DNA of 26,484 bases from contig NZ_AAVU01000065.1 in NCBI RefSeq assembly GCF_000169095.1, positions 1 to 26,484 of the forward strand, in the 5' to 3' direction. Of the stretch, positions 8,028 to 17,412 are shown one piece after another; the first letter of the stretch is position 1, and each line of letters opens with the position of its first letter. The notes beneath the pieces were generated by a model. The model searched no databases and was not told the origin of the DNA. It worked only from the letters and a program-made list of their open reading frames with translations. The DNA is from Lyngbya sp. PCC 8106. GTDB lineage: Bacteria > Cyanobacteriota > Cyanobacteriia > Cyanobacteriales > Microcoleaceae. The translations under genes were made by a program, and so were the position numbers.

Positions 8028-9329
8028 ATGAAAAACTTAACTACCACTTCAAAAACTGCACAGTTTACCACCGCAACATTAGGAGTTGTACGTCACCCCT
8101 CCAATCTCCTTGTAGAGTTTTTAGAGGTTTGTAAAAGGCGCAGTAAGGTGAAAGCCTGCATTCTTAGCTGGTTAGATCGGGCGCACATATCAAAAGGTGA
8201 AACGGGTTGGATTTGTGCTTCTTATCAACAGATTGGGAAAGCTTTTGGTTATTGTCGAGATACCATCGGGCGACACCTCAAAGATTTAATTAAAGATGGC
8301 TATATACGCCGTAGAAATTTGCTTCCCCATGAAAAACGATACCCCACCGACACCCGCAAGATGTACCAGATTAACTTCCAAACACTTCGGGAAAAAGTTG
8401 GCAATGAAATTTTGACTCCTAGCTACGACAAATCAGACGGCTACCCCTTAAAATATCAGACGGTAGATGTTGAAAATCAGACGGATCTTAATTCTTACTC
8501 AAACCTTTCTAAATCCTCCCTTACACACCAAGAGAAAGCCCCATTAGAAAAATGTGTGTGTGTTCGAGGATTAGAAATTTTTTCGGAAAGAGGGGAAAAC
8601 CCAGAAAAAGAAGTAGCTTTAGAAACTCAAGAGTTTTCCAAACATCAAGAATTATCAGAAAACCCAGAATTATCAGAAAACCCAGAACTTTTAGAACCTT
8701 CAGCCGTTTCAGAATGTGAAAAATTTACAACCCATCCAGAAATTGAGGAATCTGAAAACTTCTCCACAAATCAAGAAATTTCAGAAGATTCTCAACTCAC
8801 CACCCCGCCCCAAAATTCCAGCCACGCCGAATTAATTACAAAACTTAATCAATCCATTCGTCCGCCTTTAAAGCCGATTCAGTTGGGTTCGGTGCAGTGG
8901 GTAATGAGACAATACCCAGAAAACATTACCGGGGCAATTAAAGCCGTTCAACAGGGGTTAAAACAGGGCTGGATAAAGAATCCTACGGGGTATTTAATTC
9001 GAGCGCTCAAAGAAGGAATTAAGGTCGAAAACAACATCTCCTGTGCTATGAGTCGGGATTATTGGTGGACGTGGGTTGGTGAAAATTGGGGAAAAGAAAA
9101 GCGCAATAGTTTAATTGAGCGGATATCAGATTTGGGTCAAGGTTTGAATGTCTATTTCACCAACGGTTTGGAACGTCCCTTCGATGACATTAAGCAACTG
9201 TCTCTAGAAGAAGTGGAAGCTTTGGCGTTAGAAACCCCGGAAACTTCCAATAATGAACATCCCCAAGACAATATTTCACCTCAGCAAGTTGAATACTTAC
9301 AAGCGATTATGCGGGGAATTGGAAGTTAG
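8028..9329 (+). CDS. Winged-helix, replication-initiator-like protein
   Basis: 433 residues. The ATG at 8028 follows AAGGA nine bases upstream. Residues ~62-98 form a helix-turn-helix with wing: SYQQIGKAFGYCRDTIGRHL, then LIKDGYIRRRNL, as in plasmid initiators and DnaD-like loaders. Residues ~200-265 are a low-complexity, Glu/Ser/Pro-rich linker with an 18-base tandem duplication near 8655-8690 (repeated LSENPE). Residues ~285-330 form a compact helical domain (WVMRQYPENITGAIKAVQQG, then NPTGYLIRALKEGIK) like the C-terminal domains of helicase loaders. It is followed at 132 bases by the SF2 helicase and lies divergent to the polymerase-primase operon. I infer a role in origin recognition or replisome loading; a transcription regulator is the alternative. 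Confidence 0.7.
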   Translation: MKNLTTTSKTAQFTTATLGVVRHPSNLLVEFLEVCKRRSKVKACILSWLDRAHISKGETGWICASYQQIGKAFGYCRDTIGRHLKDLIKDGYIRRRNLLPHEKRYPTDTRKMYQINFQTLREKVGNEILTPSYDKSDGYPLKYQTVDVENQTDLNSYSNLSKSSLTHQEKAPLEKCVCVRGLEIFSERGENPEKEVALETQEFSKHQELSENPELSENPELLEPSAVSECEKFTTHPEIEESENFSTNQEISEDSQLTTPPQNSSHAELITKLNQSIRPPLKPIQLGSVQWVMRQYPENITGAIKAVQQGLKQGWIKNPTGYLIRALKEGIKVENNISCAMSRDYWWTWVGENWGKEKRNSLIERISDLGQGLNVYFTNGLERPFDDIKQLSLEEVEALALETPETSNNEHPQDNISPQQVEYLQAIMRGIGS

Positions 9330-9461
9330 AGATTTGCACATCAAAACAAAGCCAACTAAGCGATTGACTCCTTAGCAATTGCCAAGTTGACCCCTAACAA
9401 GCACTCCCCAACCTCATAAAAACTGCACAGAAATTAAAAATAATCTACCAGGAGATTAACC

Positions 9462-11633
9462 ATGACAGCAGCCTTTCAACCCGGAGACATTCCCGCAGAT
9501 TTTCAACTGAGTTTGCTATCTTCTCCCCAAATAGAAAGCCCAATTATTCTCAGACCCTATCAGCAAACCATTAAGGATGAGGTCTACAATCAACTGAACC
9601 AGGGTATTCACCGCATCCTCGTTTATAGCCCAACAGGTTCAGGGAAAACGGCTACATTCTGCTCGATGATTGCCGACTTTTTGGCATCCCGTCATCGGGT
9701 TCTGTTGCTGATGCACCGGGAATTTTTAATCGAACAAACGGTTAAAACTTTAAGGCGGTTTGGTGTACCGACGGAAGCCATTGGTATTATCAAAGCTGGA
9801 TATTCGGAGAATCGAGATAGACCCCTTCAGTTAGCAGGGATTCAATCCCTTAGCCGTCGCCAACATCCACAAAATATTGATATTGTTATTGGAGATGAAG
9901 CCCATACAATTTGCTGGTATTCCGAGTATAAAAAACTCTTAAACAGCTTGAATAATTCCATTCAAATTGGGTTCACCGCTTCCCCCTGGCGACTCAAACC
10001 CCATAAACAATACTTTGGTGAATGGTTTGATACAATTGTTAAGGGGCCGACTATTCAAGAGTTGATGTCACTGGGTTTTCTCGCCCGTGTGAGGTATTTT
10101 GGTAAGGGGGGATTGGTTGATTTAACCCAACTTGATACCGACTCGACGGGGGATTTTAAGACCTTGCAAATGGAACAAAAGTTTCTGGATGCGGGAATTT
10201 GTGAGGCGGTGCGACAGCGAATTTTGGAGTTATGTTTATGTCGAACGGGGGTGATTTTTAACTCTGGGGTTAAGCAGTCTAAACAGCAAACTGAGTTGTT
10301 GAATGAAGCGGGTATTTTCACCAAACATATTGATGCTCATACACCGATTAATGAACGTCGCCGGATGTTTCAAGAGTTAGAAAAAGGGGAGATTCGCTGT
10401 ATTAGTAGTGTGGGTTGTTTAACCGAGGGCTTTGACTGTCAAAGTATTGGTTATGTGGTGTTAGCTAGAGCCACCCAATCACAGGCTTTATATTATCAGG
10501 TGGCGGGTCGAGGGTTGAGGACTTGTCCGGGGAAAGAAAACTGTTTGTTATTGGATTTTGGTGGGAATGTTAAACGGTTTGGATTTCTCACCAAATCCCC
10601 GTCTATTACTTTAGAACCGACTCCACCCCCGAATGTTAAGGAAATGCTCAAAACCTGCCCTGACTGTGGTTCTGAAGTGTGGATTTTTGAGCAGGTTTGT
10701 CCCGAATGCGGTTATGAATTTACGGTTAAAAAATCTGAAACTGATGAGTTTGAAGCCGCATTTGGTGAGATGTTTGACCCGGAAACTCTACAATTTGTTA
10801 AATACGCTCGAAGTCAACGAAAAGCGAGATATACTAAAAAGCAAAACCCGGAGCAATTGTGGGCAACCTTCAAGTCTAAATTTCCGGGACAGTTATTGTT
10901 TGGGGAGTGGATTTATGGGGCGGTATTTGGAGGAGAAGATACCCCGACAAACAGACGAGATTTTATTGAATATTTGGATAAGTTTGCACCAACTCAAGAT
11001 AAAAATAGTCAGCTTTATATTGCTTGGATGAGACATCATTTGCAATTAGAATTTGGTGTACCCGGACGAGAAAATCGGCATCAGGAGAAGTTGACAAAGG
11101 GGAAACAGGACTGGGAATGGTGGGAGATTTTGCAAATTAATCCGGCTGCTAACTGGCAATCTATTAAAGCCAACTACACTGAACTTACTCGGCTTTATCA
11201 TCCCGAATCTACTTCTTTGGATGAAGCCACCGCAGAAGAAATGATGAACCGATTAAATTGGGCTTTGGAAGTTGCCAAACTGCACAGTGAAGGTCAACTA
11301 GAATTATTTGATAAAATTGAGAAAGCAGAGGTTTACGTCGATAGTAAAAAAGAGGTAATTTTTGATAATCTTGGACTACCTTGGGCTGTTAAAGGTCGTC
11401 AAAAGGGTAAAATTCAACTGAAAAGATTCGACCAATTTCTGGAAATTTCTGAGGTTGATGATATTCCTTATAAATTTCACTGGGGAACGATTGAGGATAT
11501 TATTGAGGCTCTGAAAAACTGTCAGAACCACGAACAAAAAGTATTTTTTATACGGAAGATATCGCCCGAAGTTTTCAGTTGGGCTTGGCGTTGTTTGAAC
11601 TCAGACGCGCCCAAAGGACTGGCGAAAAGTTGA
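9462..11633 (+). CDS. SF2 (DEAD/DEAH-type) helicase with zinc ribbon and J-like domain
   Basis: 723 residues; the ATG follows AGGAGA. Helicase motifs in order: Q-motif-like LRPYQQ at 30, Walker A SPTGSGKT at 56-63, DEAH at 145-148, TAS at 172-174, and motif VI QVAGRGLR at 346-353. A four-Cys zinc ribbon follows (Cys399, 402, 413, 416). Residues ~550-610 resemble a DnaJ J-domain (WWEILQINPAANWQSIKANY, then LTRLYHPE), with the HPD tripeptide changed to HPE at 580-582, so DnaK stimulation is doubtful. The last ~100 residues are unassigned. Similar helicases occur in phage and plasmid replication modules, unwinding DNA at the origin or fork. The upstream ~70 bases and first ~22 codons recur in decayed form at 16829-16964. 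Confidence 0.9.
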   Translation: MTAAFQPGDIPADFQLSLLSSPQIESPIILRPYQQTIKDEVYNQLNQGIHRILVYSPTGSGKTATFCSMIADFLASRHRVLLLMHREFLIEQTVKTLRRFGVPTEAIGIIKAGYSENRDRPLQLAGIQSLSRRQHPQNIDIVIGDEAHTICWYSEYKKLLNSLNNSIQIGFTASPWRLKPHKQYFGEWFDTIVKGPTIQELMSLGFLARVRYFGKGGLVDLTQLDTDSTGDFKTLQMEQKFLDAGICEAVRQRILELCLCRTGVIFNSGVKQSKQQTELLNEAGIFTKHIDAHTPINERRRMFQELEKGEIRCISSVGCLTEGFDCQSIGYVVLARATQSQALYYQVAGRGLRTCPGKENCLLLDFGGNVKRFGFLTKSPSITLEPTPPPNVKEMLKTCPDCGSEVWIFEQVCPECGYEFTVKKSETDEFEAAFGEMFDPETLQFVKYARSQRKARYTKKQNPEQLWATFKSKFPGQLLFGEWIYGAVFGGEDTPTNRRDFIEYLDKFAPTQDKNSQLYIAWMRHHLQLEFGVPGRENRHQEKLTKGKQDWEWWEILQINPAANWQSIKANYTELTRLYHPESTSLDEATAEEMMNRLNWALEVAKLHSEGQLELFDKIEKAEVYVDSKKEVIFDNLGLPWAVKGRQKGKIQLKRFDQFLEISEVDDIPYKFHWGTIEDIIEALKNCQNHEQKVFFIRKISPEVFSWAWRCLNSDAPKGLAKS

Positions 11634-11835
11634 AGTCTTAGGAAAGTGCAGACACAACTCGAAACCCCACAATGGAATATCTTTGTTTGTTTTCGATAGA
11701 CTCTTTTTTATCCGTAACCCTAAAAACCTGAGATAGTCAGATCTGAAGCGACAAAATCTTGCCCTTTTTAGAGTAAGATTGTGAATCCTATAAAATCATT
11801 TATGATTGATACAATATCAAAAGCAATTATCAACG

Positions 11836-12693
11836 ATGAGATTTAAGGTCATTAGCGCGATCGCCTTACTCAGCCTAACGGGACTAGGGACAGAGATTCG
11901 AGCAAATACCTCCGTGCAACTCAGTCAGTTTCGTCCCGCAGATACCACAGAACCCGCTTATCGAGAAGGAGGAGGTACACGGGGAGGAAGTGTTTTCGAG
12001 GGAGGTGAAGGCTCAATTGCTCTTACTCCTATGACTGGAGGAGTGACGGTTGCAGAATATCCCACTTTATTAATTTTACATAATCCTTATATTCCTGAAC
12101 GATCAAGTCGTGATGTAACTGAATCGGTAATGGTTTTGGAAGATGAAGCAGGTAATGTAGTTTATGAAACCACAATTCAACTTCCTTTGGAGGAGAGTAT
12201 CATAGCCATTAATCTCAAACAAAACGAAACATCTGTTCCTCTAGAAATTAACCAAACTTATCGTTGGTATATTTTTACTTCTTCTACATATATGACAATA
12301 GAAGCACCTATAACGCGAATCAGCCTTAGCTCTGAGTTGACTCAAGCCCTAGAAAAAGCCAACCTTCAAGAACGTTTCAATCTGTATAAAAAGAACGGAA
12401 TCTGGTATGAAGCTCTACTCACTTTATTTGAGTTACGCCGTGCCAATCCTAACGATACCACTTTAATTCAGAAATGGAAAGAATTGCTTCAATCTATCGG
12501 ATTTGAAAAAATTGCCGATGTACCTCTGTTATTAATTGAAGCTCCAACTTCTCAAAATCAAACACAAGATTCTCTTGAAAGTTCCGAGTTAAATACAACG
12601 CCAAATCAAGTCACCAATGACGCCGAATTGACATTCCCTTTTCGACCGCCCGAGCAAGGTATTCCTCATACGCCCGATGGTGGTAGTCGATAA
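11836..12693 (+). CDS. DUF928 family exported protein
   Basis: I prefer the ATG at 11836 (285 residues) over a TTG at 11806, because it begins a good signal peptide: MRFKV, a hydrophobic core to TGLGTEIRA, cut before NTSV. The mature part has the family hallmarks: a Gly/Arg-rich start (GGGTRGGSVFEGG), LTPMTGGVTVAEYPTLL, a strand pair ending GNVVYETTIQLP, and LEINQTYRWYIF. The last 100 residues are helical (WYEALLTLFELRRANP). DUF928 proteins are found almost only in cyanobacteria and often sit beside TPR-CHAT proteases, as here (30-base gap). It probably acts outside the cytoplasmic membrane. Function unknown; a partner or substrate of the CHAT protease is an inference from context. Confidence 0.85.
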   Translation: MRFKVISAIALLSLTGLGTEIRANTSVQLSQFRPADTTEPAYREGGGTRGGSVFEGGEGSIALTPMTGGVTVAEYPTLLILHNPYIPERSSRDVTESVMVLEDEAGNVVYETTIQLPLEESIIAINLKQNETSVPLEINQTYRWYIFTSSTYMTIEAPITRISLSSELTQALEKANLQERFNLYKKNGIWYEALLTLFELRRANPNDTTLIQKWKELLQSIGFEKIADVPLLLIEAPTSQNQTQDSLESSELNTTPNQVTNDAELTFPFRPPEQGIPHTPDGGSR

Positions 12694-12723
12694 TTTTTTT
12701 TATAAATCAATCAAAACAAGCTT

Positions 12724-15700
12724 ATGAAATTCTTGAATATTGTTATTTTTACTGGAATTTTTGAGTTGAGTTTAATTGGGGATTCTATTCTCGTCTTCTC
12801 TAAATATTTATACCCAACAATAGAAACTTATCCGATAACCGAAAAAGAAAGTTCATTGATTCATGGAGAAAAATTTTCTCTCAACCCAACTACTCAGCAA
12901 TTACTACAAACGGGTGAGCAACAATTTCAAACCAGTCAATTTCAAGCGGCTCTCAATACCTACCAACAAGCACTCGCATTATTTCGACAAACCAATAATA
13001 AAAGAGGTGAAGCCGAAACCTTATTCAATATTGGAGTGATTTACCGCGTACTTAGTCAATATTCTCAAGCCACAGAATTTGTTGAACAAGCTTTAGAAAT
13101 TGCAGAGTCTTTAAATCACCAAAATTTGATAGCCTCTGCGTTGAGCGAACGGGGAGTTATTGCTTATAGTTTGAGTCAATTTCCCGAAGCGTTAAAATTT
13201 TATCAGCAAGCCATTGAACTGAGTCAAAAAATTGGCGATAGCTATACAGAAGGACGAACTTTAGATCATATGGGAGTGGTTTACCGAAGACAAGGAAATT
13301 ATAATCGAGCTTTGTCTTTACATCAACAAGCGTTAGCCATTTTGCAAGAACTTAATCAAAAATCTCCTCAAGCGGTTGTTTTAAATAATATTGGTATCGT
13401 TTACAATAGGCAAGGAAATTATCCTAAAGCCTTAGAATACAATCAAAAAGCGCTGGCTATCAGCCGAGAATTTGGCGATCGCTATATTGAATCTCGAATT
13501 CTTCTCAGTTTGGGTGTGGTCTATCAAAATCTTAGCCAATATTCTCAAGCGCAAAAGTTGTTGCAACAATCATTGAAAATTAAAGAGGAAATTGGTGACA
13601 AAATAGGAATTGGTCGAGTTTTAAACGATCTAGGTGGAACTTATATTAATATTGGTGAATATTCTCAAGCTTTAGAATTTTACCAAAAATCTTTAAGGGT
13701 TCGTCGTTCCGTTGGCGATCGCATTGGAGAAGGAATTACTCTGAGTAATATTGGATTAGTTTATCAAAATCGGGGTGAATATTTTCAAGCACAAGATTAT
13801 TATCAGCAAGCTTTAGCCATCAGTCAAAAAATTGGAGATCGTCCCGGTGAAGCTTCTGCTTTAATGAATCTTGGTGGAGTTGCTTCAGCACAAAGTCAGT
13901 ACACAGAAGCCGTCAACTTTTATCAACAGTCTTTAAAGATTCGACAGGAGATAGGCGATCGCGCGGGAGAAGGATATACACTTAATAGTATTGGCGCTAT
14001 TTATTATACGTTGGGTCAGTTCAATGAAGCCCTAAAATTCTATCAACAGGCTTTAACGCTGCGTCAAGAAATCGGTGATCGTGCTGGAATAGCACAGGCT
14101 TTAAATAATATGGGATTGGTTTATGAAGTTCAACAACAGTATAACAAAGCTCTTGAATTTTATCAACAAGCTTTAAAGATTCGGCGGGAAATTGGAGATC
14201 GACCCGGAGAGGGAAATAGCCTGAATAATATTGGATTTATCTACAATATTAACCAACAGTATACTCAAGCTCTTGAGGTCTACCAACAAGCCTTAATAAT
14301 TCGTCAAACTCTCGGCGATCGCTTTGGAGAAGCAACCACATTAAACAATCTAGGGTTAGTTTATAATAACTTGGGTAATCAGACCGAAGCCTTGGTTGCG
14401 TATCAACAAGCACTGGGAATTTTTCAGGAAATTGGTAATCCTGAAGGGGAACGTTCCACCCTCAGCAGTATGGGAGCGATTTTTGAAAAACAAAACAAAG
14501 TTGAACTCGCCATTATCTTTTATAAAAAGTCGGTCAATGTCACCGAAGCCATTCGTCAAAATATTTCTGGACTTTCCACAGAACAGCAACAATCTTATAC
14601 CGGAACGGTGGCGGATACCTATCGTCGTTTGGCGGACTTACTCTTACAGCAAAATAGAGTTTTAGAAGCACAGCAAGTTTTAGATTTATTAAAAGTTCAA
14701 GAATTAGATGAATACTTAAAGAATGTTCGAGGAAATAATCAAACGTCCCAAGGAATAGAACTTCTTCCTCAAGAACAACAAGCCTATGAAGAATATACCG
14801 AAATACAAAATCAAATCGTTAAATTGGGAAAAGAACTCAACGAACTGCGGATAATTTCTCCGGAAGAACGTTCACCAGAACAAAATCAGCGTATTGTTGA
14901 ATTAGAAAATATTCAGCAGCAAGTTCGTCAAGAATTCAATAACTTTATCGAAAATCCTGAAGTACAAGCCAAGTTACAACAACTTTCACAAACAACTGGA
15001 GGTCAAAACTTAGACTTACCCAATCTTAATCGATTACAGCGTCAATTGCGTCAAATTGAACCAACTGCTGTACTTCTTTATCCTCTCATTTTAGAGAACC
15101 GAGTTGAACTGATTTTAGTTACGCCTTTTAATCCACCCATTCATCGTTCTGTTACGATTGAACGAAAAGTATTAAATCAAGTCATTGTAGATTTTCGCCT
15201 GGATATTGTCCGTCCATTATTACCTCCGAATAAAGTAAAAACTTCTGCTCAACGTCTTTATGAAATCTTAATCAAACCGATTGAGAATGACTTGGTTCAA
15301 GCTGAAGCTAAAACGATTATTTATGCACCGGATAGCGCATTGCGATATATTCCAATTGCGGCTCTTTATGATGGAAATAAATGGTTAATTGAACGATTTA
15401 ATATTAATAATATCACAGCCGCTTCTCTTACCGATCTAAGTTCTCAAGACTCTAAAGAATTAACAGTTTTGGCGGGGGCATTTAGTAGTGGAAATTATCA
15501 AGTTACAGTGGGAAGTCGGCAATTTTCTTTTGATGGACTAACTTATGCGGGGTTAGAAGTTCAAAATATTGCCAAACGAGTTCCTCAAACCACGACATTA
15601 ATTAATCAAGAATTTAATCGAAATGCAGTGATTCCTTTTCTCAACGATCATACTATCGTACACCTAGCAACTCACGCCGCATTTGTTTCCGGTCAGCCTG

Positions 15701-16101
15701 AAGATTCTTTTATTTTACTTGGAGATGGCGATCGCTTAACGTTACGAGAAATTGAGACGTTAAACTTACCCAATGTGACATTAGTTATTCTAAGTGCTTG
15801 TCAAACCGCAGTGGGCGGACAGTTAGGAAATGGAGAAGAAATTTTAGGACTTGGCTATCAGATGCAGCAGGCGGGAGTGTTGGCAACCATTGCGTCATTA
15901 TGGATAGTTGATGATCAAGGAACCCAGGTGTTTATGGAAGCGTTTTATAATGCTTTATTGTCTGGGAAATATACCAAAGCGGAAGCCTTGAGACAAGCAC
16001 AAGTGAATTTGAGTCAAAATTTGATTCAAGACAATCGTTTTAGTCATCCTTATTACTGGGCGCCTTTTATTTTAATTGGGAATGGATTATCTACTTTTTG
16101 A
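12724..16101 (+). CDS. TPR-CHAT protease, 14 TPR units
   Basis: 1125 residues. A hydrophobic N-terminus (residues ~4-26) may export or anchor it. From ~56 to ~605 come 14 tetratricopeptide units of 40 residues with the GDRxGE and ALxFYQQAL pattern (a Tpr_12-like array). A coiled-coil linker (~640-770) leads to the CHAT domain at ~810-1120, with His984 in HLATHA and Cys1026 in ILSACQT, so the caspase-like dyad is present. It ends YYWAPFILIGNG, the usual CHAT end. The DUF928 gene is 30 bases upstream, so the two form an operon. The TPRs should bind a partner or signal and control the protease. Several GDR turns are encoded by the HIP1 octamer inside GGCGATCGC. The family is widespread in filamentous cyanobacteria (HetF is one member), but I see no basis to name this hetF. 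Confidence 0.9.
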   Translation: MKFLNIVIFTGIFELSLIGDSILVFSKYLYPTIETYPITEKESSLIHGEKFSLNPTTQQLLQTGEQQFQTSQFQAALNTYQQALALFRQTNNKRGEAETLFNIGVIYRVLSQYSQATEFVEQALEIAESLNHQNLIASALSERGVIAYSLSQFPEALKFYQQAIELSQKIGDSYTEGRTLDHMGVVYRRQGNYNRALSLHQQALAILQELNQKSPQAVVLNNIGIVYNRQGNYPKALEYNQKALAISREFGDRYIESRILLSLGVVYQNLSQYSQAQKLLQQSLKIKEEIGDKIGIGRVLNDLGGTYINIGEYSQALEFYQKSLRVRRSVGDRIGEGITLSNIGLVYQNRGEYFQAQDYYQQALAISQKIGDRPGEASALMNLGGVASAQSQYTEAVNFYQQSLKIRQEIGDRAGEGYTLNSIGAIYYTLGQFNEALKFYQQALTLRQEIGDRAGIAQALNNMGLVYEVQQQYNKALEFYQQALKIRREIGDRPGEGNSLNNIGFIYNINQQYTQALEVYQQALIIRQTLGDRFGEATTLNNLGLVYNNLGNQTEALVAYQQALGIFQEIGNPEGERSTLSSMGAIFEKQNKVELAIIFYKKSVNVTEAIRQNISGLSTEQQQSYTGTVADTYRRLADLLLQQNRVLEAQQVLDLLKVQELDEYLKNVRGNNQTSQGIELLPQEQQAYEEYTEIQNQIVKLGKELNELRIISPEERSPEQNQRIVELENIQQQVRQEFNNFIENPEVQAKLQQLSQTTGGQNLDLPNLNRLQRQLRQIEPTAVLLYPLILENRVELILVTPFNPPIHRSVTIERKVLNQVIVDFRLDIVRPLLPPNKVKTSAQRLYEILIKPIENDLVQAEAKTIIYAPDSALRYIPIAALYDGNKWLIERFNINNITAASLTDLSSQDSKELTVLAGAFSSGNYQVTVGSRQFSFDGLTYAGLEVQNIAKRVPQTTTLINQEFNRNAVIPFLNDHTIVHLATHAAFVSGQPEDSFILLGDGDRLTLREIETLNLPNVTLVILSACQTAVGGQLGNGEEILGLGYQMQQAGVLATIASLWIVDDQGTQVFMEAFYNALLSGKYTKAEALRQAQVNLSQNLIQDNRFSHPYYWAPFILIGNGLSTF

Positions 16102-16236
16102 CGGGCGAAGGCTATTGAGACAGGTACTTTACCTTCAATGTAACGGGTATCGAACTCTAAATCAAGTCAATTGAATGCTTAATATTCTCAGCGTCTCCCA
16201 ATCTGATATCTTGAAAATGTTGTAGTTGATCAGCTA

Positions 16237-16596
16237 ATGAAAATGCCAGGCGCAAATCATCTAATCAAGATCGCTCCTCAGCCAAAGCGAGTCAAAGTCA
16301 CCTTTAACGGACAGACGATAGCAGACACAACCCAAGCTTTGGAACTGAGGGAAGGAATGTCACCACCCGTGCAGTACATTCCTCGCAGCGATGTGGCAAT
16401 GGAGCGGTTACAGCCAACCCAACATTCCACCCATTGTCCTTACAAGGGAGATGCTAGTTATTTTAGCATTACGGTCGATGGTAAAACGGCCGAAAATGCC
16501 ATTTGGTCTTATGAAAATCCTTATCAGGCGGTTGAACAAATCAAAGAGTACCTTGCTTTTTATCCCAACCGTGTCGATGGGATTGAAATGATTTAG
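16237..16596 (+). CDS. DUF427 family protein
   Basis: 119 residues, close to the full family length. It has the whole DUF427 pattern: GANHLIKIAPQPKRVKVTFN, GQTIADT, PPVQYIPRSDV, STHCPYKGDASYF, and ENAIWSYENPYQAVEQIKEY, ending FYPNRVDGIE. It is a small cytosolic beta-sandwich-like protein of unknown biochemical role, common in cyanobacteria and actinobacteria. The second Met (16243) is an equally possible start; no clear ribosome site is seen. It stands alone, 135 bases after the CHAT gene. Confidence 0.9.
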   Translation: MKMPGANHLIKIAPQPKRVKVTFNGQTIADTTQALELREGMSPPVQYIPRSDVAMERLQPTQHSTHCPYKGDASYFSITVDGKTAENAIWSYENPYQAVEQIKEYLAFYPNRVDGIEMI

Positions 16597-16900
16597 GAGT
16601 ATCTATCTTTATTCTAGACCCAAGCAAAGCGATCGCAGTTTGAGAAGAAGTTGGGGGACTTATGCGATCGCCTATTCAAGATAAACTAAGCCAACCGAAG
16701 AAGCCAATTTAAGCTCGACTTCTCCGGTAAGCAAGAAACTTTCAGATCCAGAACCCGGATTTGTTCAATCAGATCAAGCGCGATCGCTTACTTTGTCTTG
16801 ATATGTGATCGCTGCGATCGCCAACTTTACCCCTAACAAGTGCTACCCAACTTTATAAAAACTGCACATAAATTAAAAACAATCTATAACGACATTAGCG
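16597..16900. other. Intergenic region with HIP1 sites and duplicated DNA
   Basis: No gene is seen. It holds the 44-base repeat at 16629-16672, several further GCGATCGC octamers, and from 16829 the duplicated leader of the helicase gene. Confidence 0.6.
16629..16672 (+). repeat. 44-base HIP1-ended repeat, copy 1
   Basis: Begins GCGATCGCAGTTTGAGAAG and ends TGCGATCGCC. It matches 21172-21215 in the same orientation at 41 of 44 positions, with no gaps. The palindromic octamer at each end could pair to form a stem. Confidence 0.85.
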
Positions 16901-17080
16901 ATAATAGCAGTCATTCAACCCGGAAACATTCCCGCAGATTTTCAATTGAGTTGGCTATCTTCCAACCAGACAATACCGCAAGAATTGAACGCTTGTAAAC
17001 TTAAGTCATCAACTTATTCTAACTGGGGTTTAACTCCTGAAACTCTTAATTTTGTCTTGATAAAAACAACATTGAATTAA
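16829..17080 (+). pseudogene. Decayed partial copy of the SF2 helicase 5' end
   Basis: Bases 16829-16964 align without gaps to 9390-9525, covering the untranslated leader (CCCTAACAAG, AAAAACTGCACA, AAATTAAAAA) and the first ~22 codons of the helicase. The start codon is now ATA at 16901. The frame still reads IQPGNIPADFQLSWLSS, the counterpart of FQPGDIPADFQLSLLSS. It stays open for 59 codons to the TAA at 17078 and later reads TPETLNFV, which resembles DPETLQFV at helicase residues 439-446, suggesting an internal in-frame deletion of about 400 codons. No helicase motif survives. Convergent with xisI, overlapping it by 4 bases. Confidence 0.8.
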
Positions 17081-17412
17081 TGAACAGCAAACTCAGTAAA
17101 AGGTCGCACATCTGGCGGATGAAACCCCAAAACAATTTTACTTTTTGGAAGACCCGCCCTAAGCAAATCATTAGCAATTCCATCCTCAATCCCATCCCGA
17201 TGTATCCAAACCTTATCCCCAATAATCTCAACATGAACCAAACACCCATGCACCTGTACATCATCCTCCCAACCCTGCGTAATCAACAAAAAATTATTCC
17301 TATCCTCGCTAACAATCAAACGACATTGTAAATCTCCGTAAGCGTAGGGAATCTCCGTATATTCCAAAAGTTTCTCTTGAATAACCCTTCGCAACTCAAC
17401 TAAATTATCCAC
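17077..17412 (-). CDS. xisI: XisI-like protein (fdxN element excision controlling factor family)
   Basis: 111 residues, full family length, with the family pattern YGDLQCRLIVSEDRNNFLLI, TQGWEDDVQVHGCLVHVEI, VWIHRDGIEDGIANDLL, and SKIVLGFHPPDVRPFTEFAV. The start is GTG at 17412, which overlaps the last codons of the xisH remnant, the usual xisH-xisI arrangement. XisI was named for heterocyst fdxN element excision, but most copies in cyanobacteria lie far from any such element. XisH has a restriction-endonuclease-like fold, so XisH/XisI pairs may behave as toxin and antitoxin; that is inference. No integrase gene is in the window. Confidence 0.9.
   Translation of the reverse strand: MDNLVELRRVIQEKLLEYTEIPYAYGDLQCRLIVSEDRNNFLLITQGWEDDVQVHGCLVHVEIIGDKVWIHRDGIEDGIANDLLRAGLPKSKIVLGFHPPDVRPFTEFAVH

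Noticed and set aside
7750..8134. Several overlapping frames of 70-112 codons on both strands in the divergent spacer
   Set aside because: Arg/Ser/Gly-rich translations of repeat DNA, overlapping the start of the winged-helix gene; no ribosome sites or domain features.
17077..17412. xisI as proof of an fdxN-type excision element in the window
   Set aside because: No recombinase gene such as xisF, and no nif genes; the family is widespread outside such elements.
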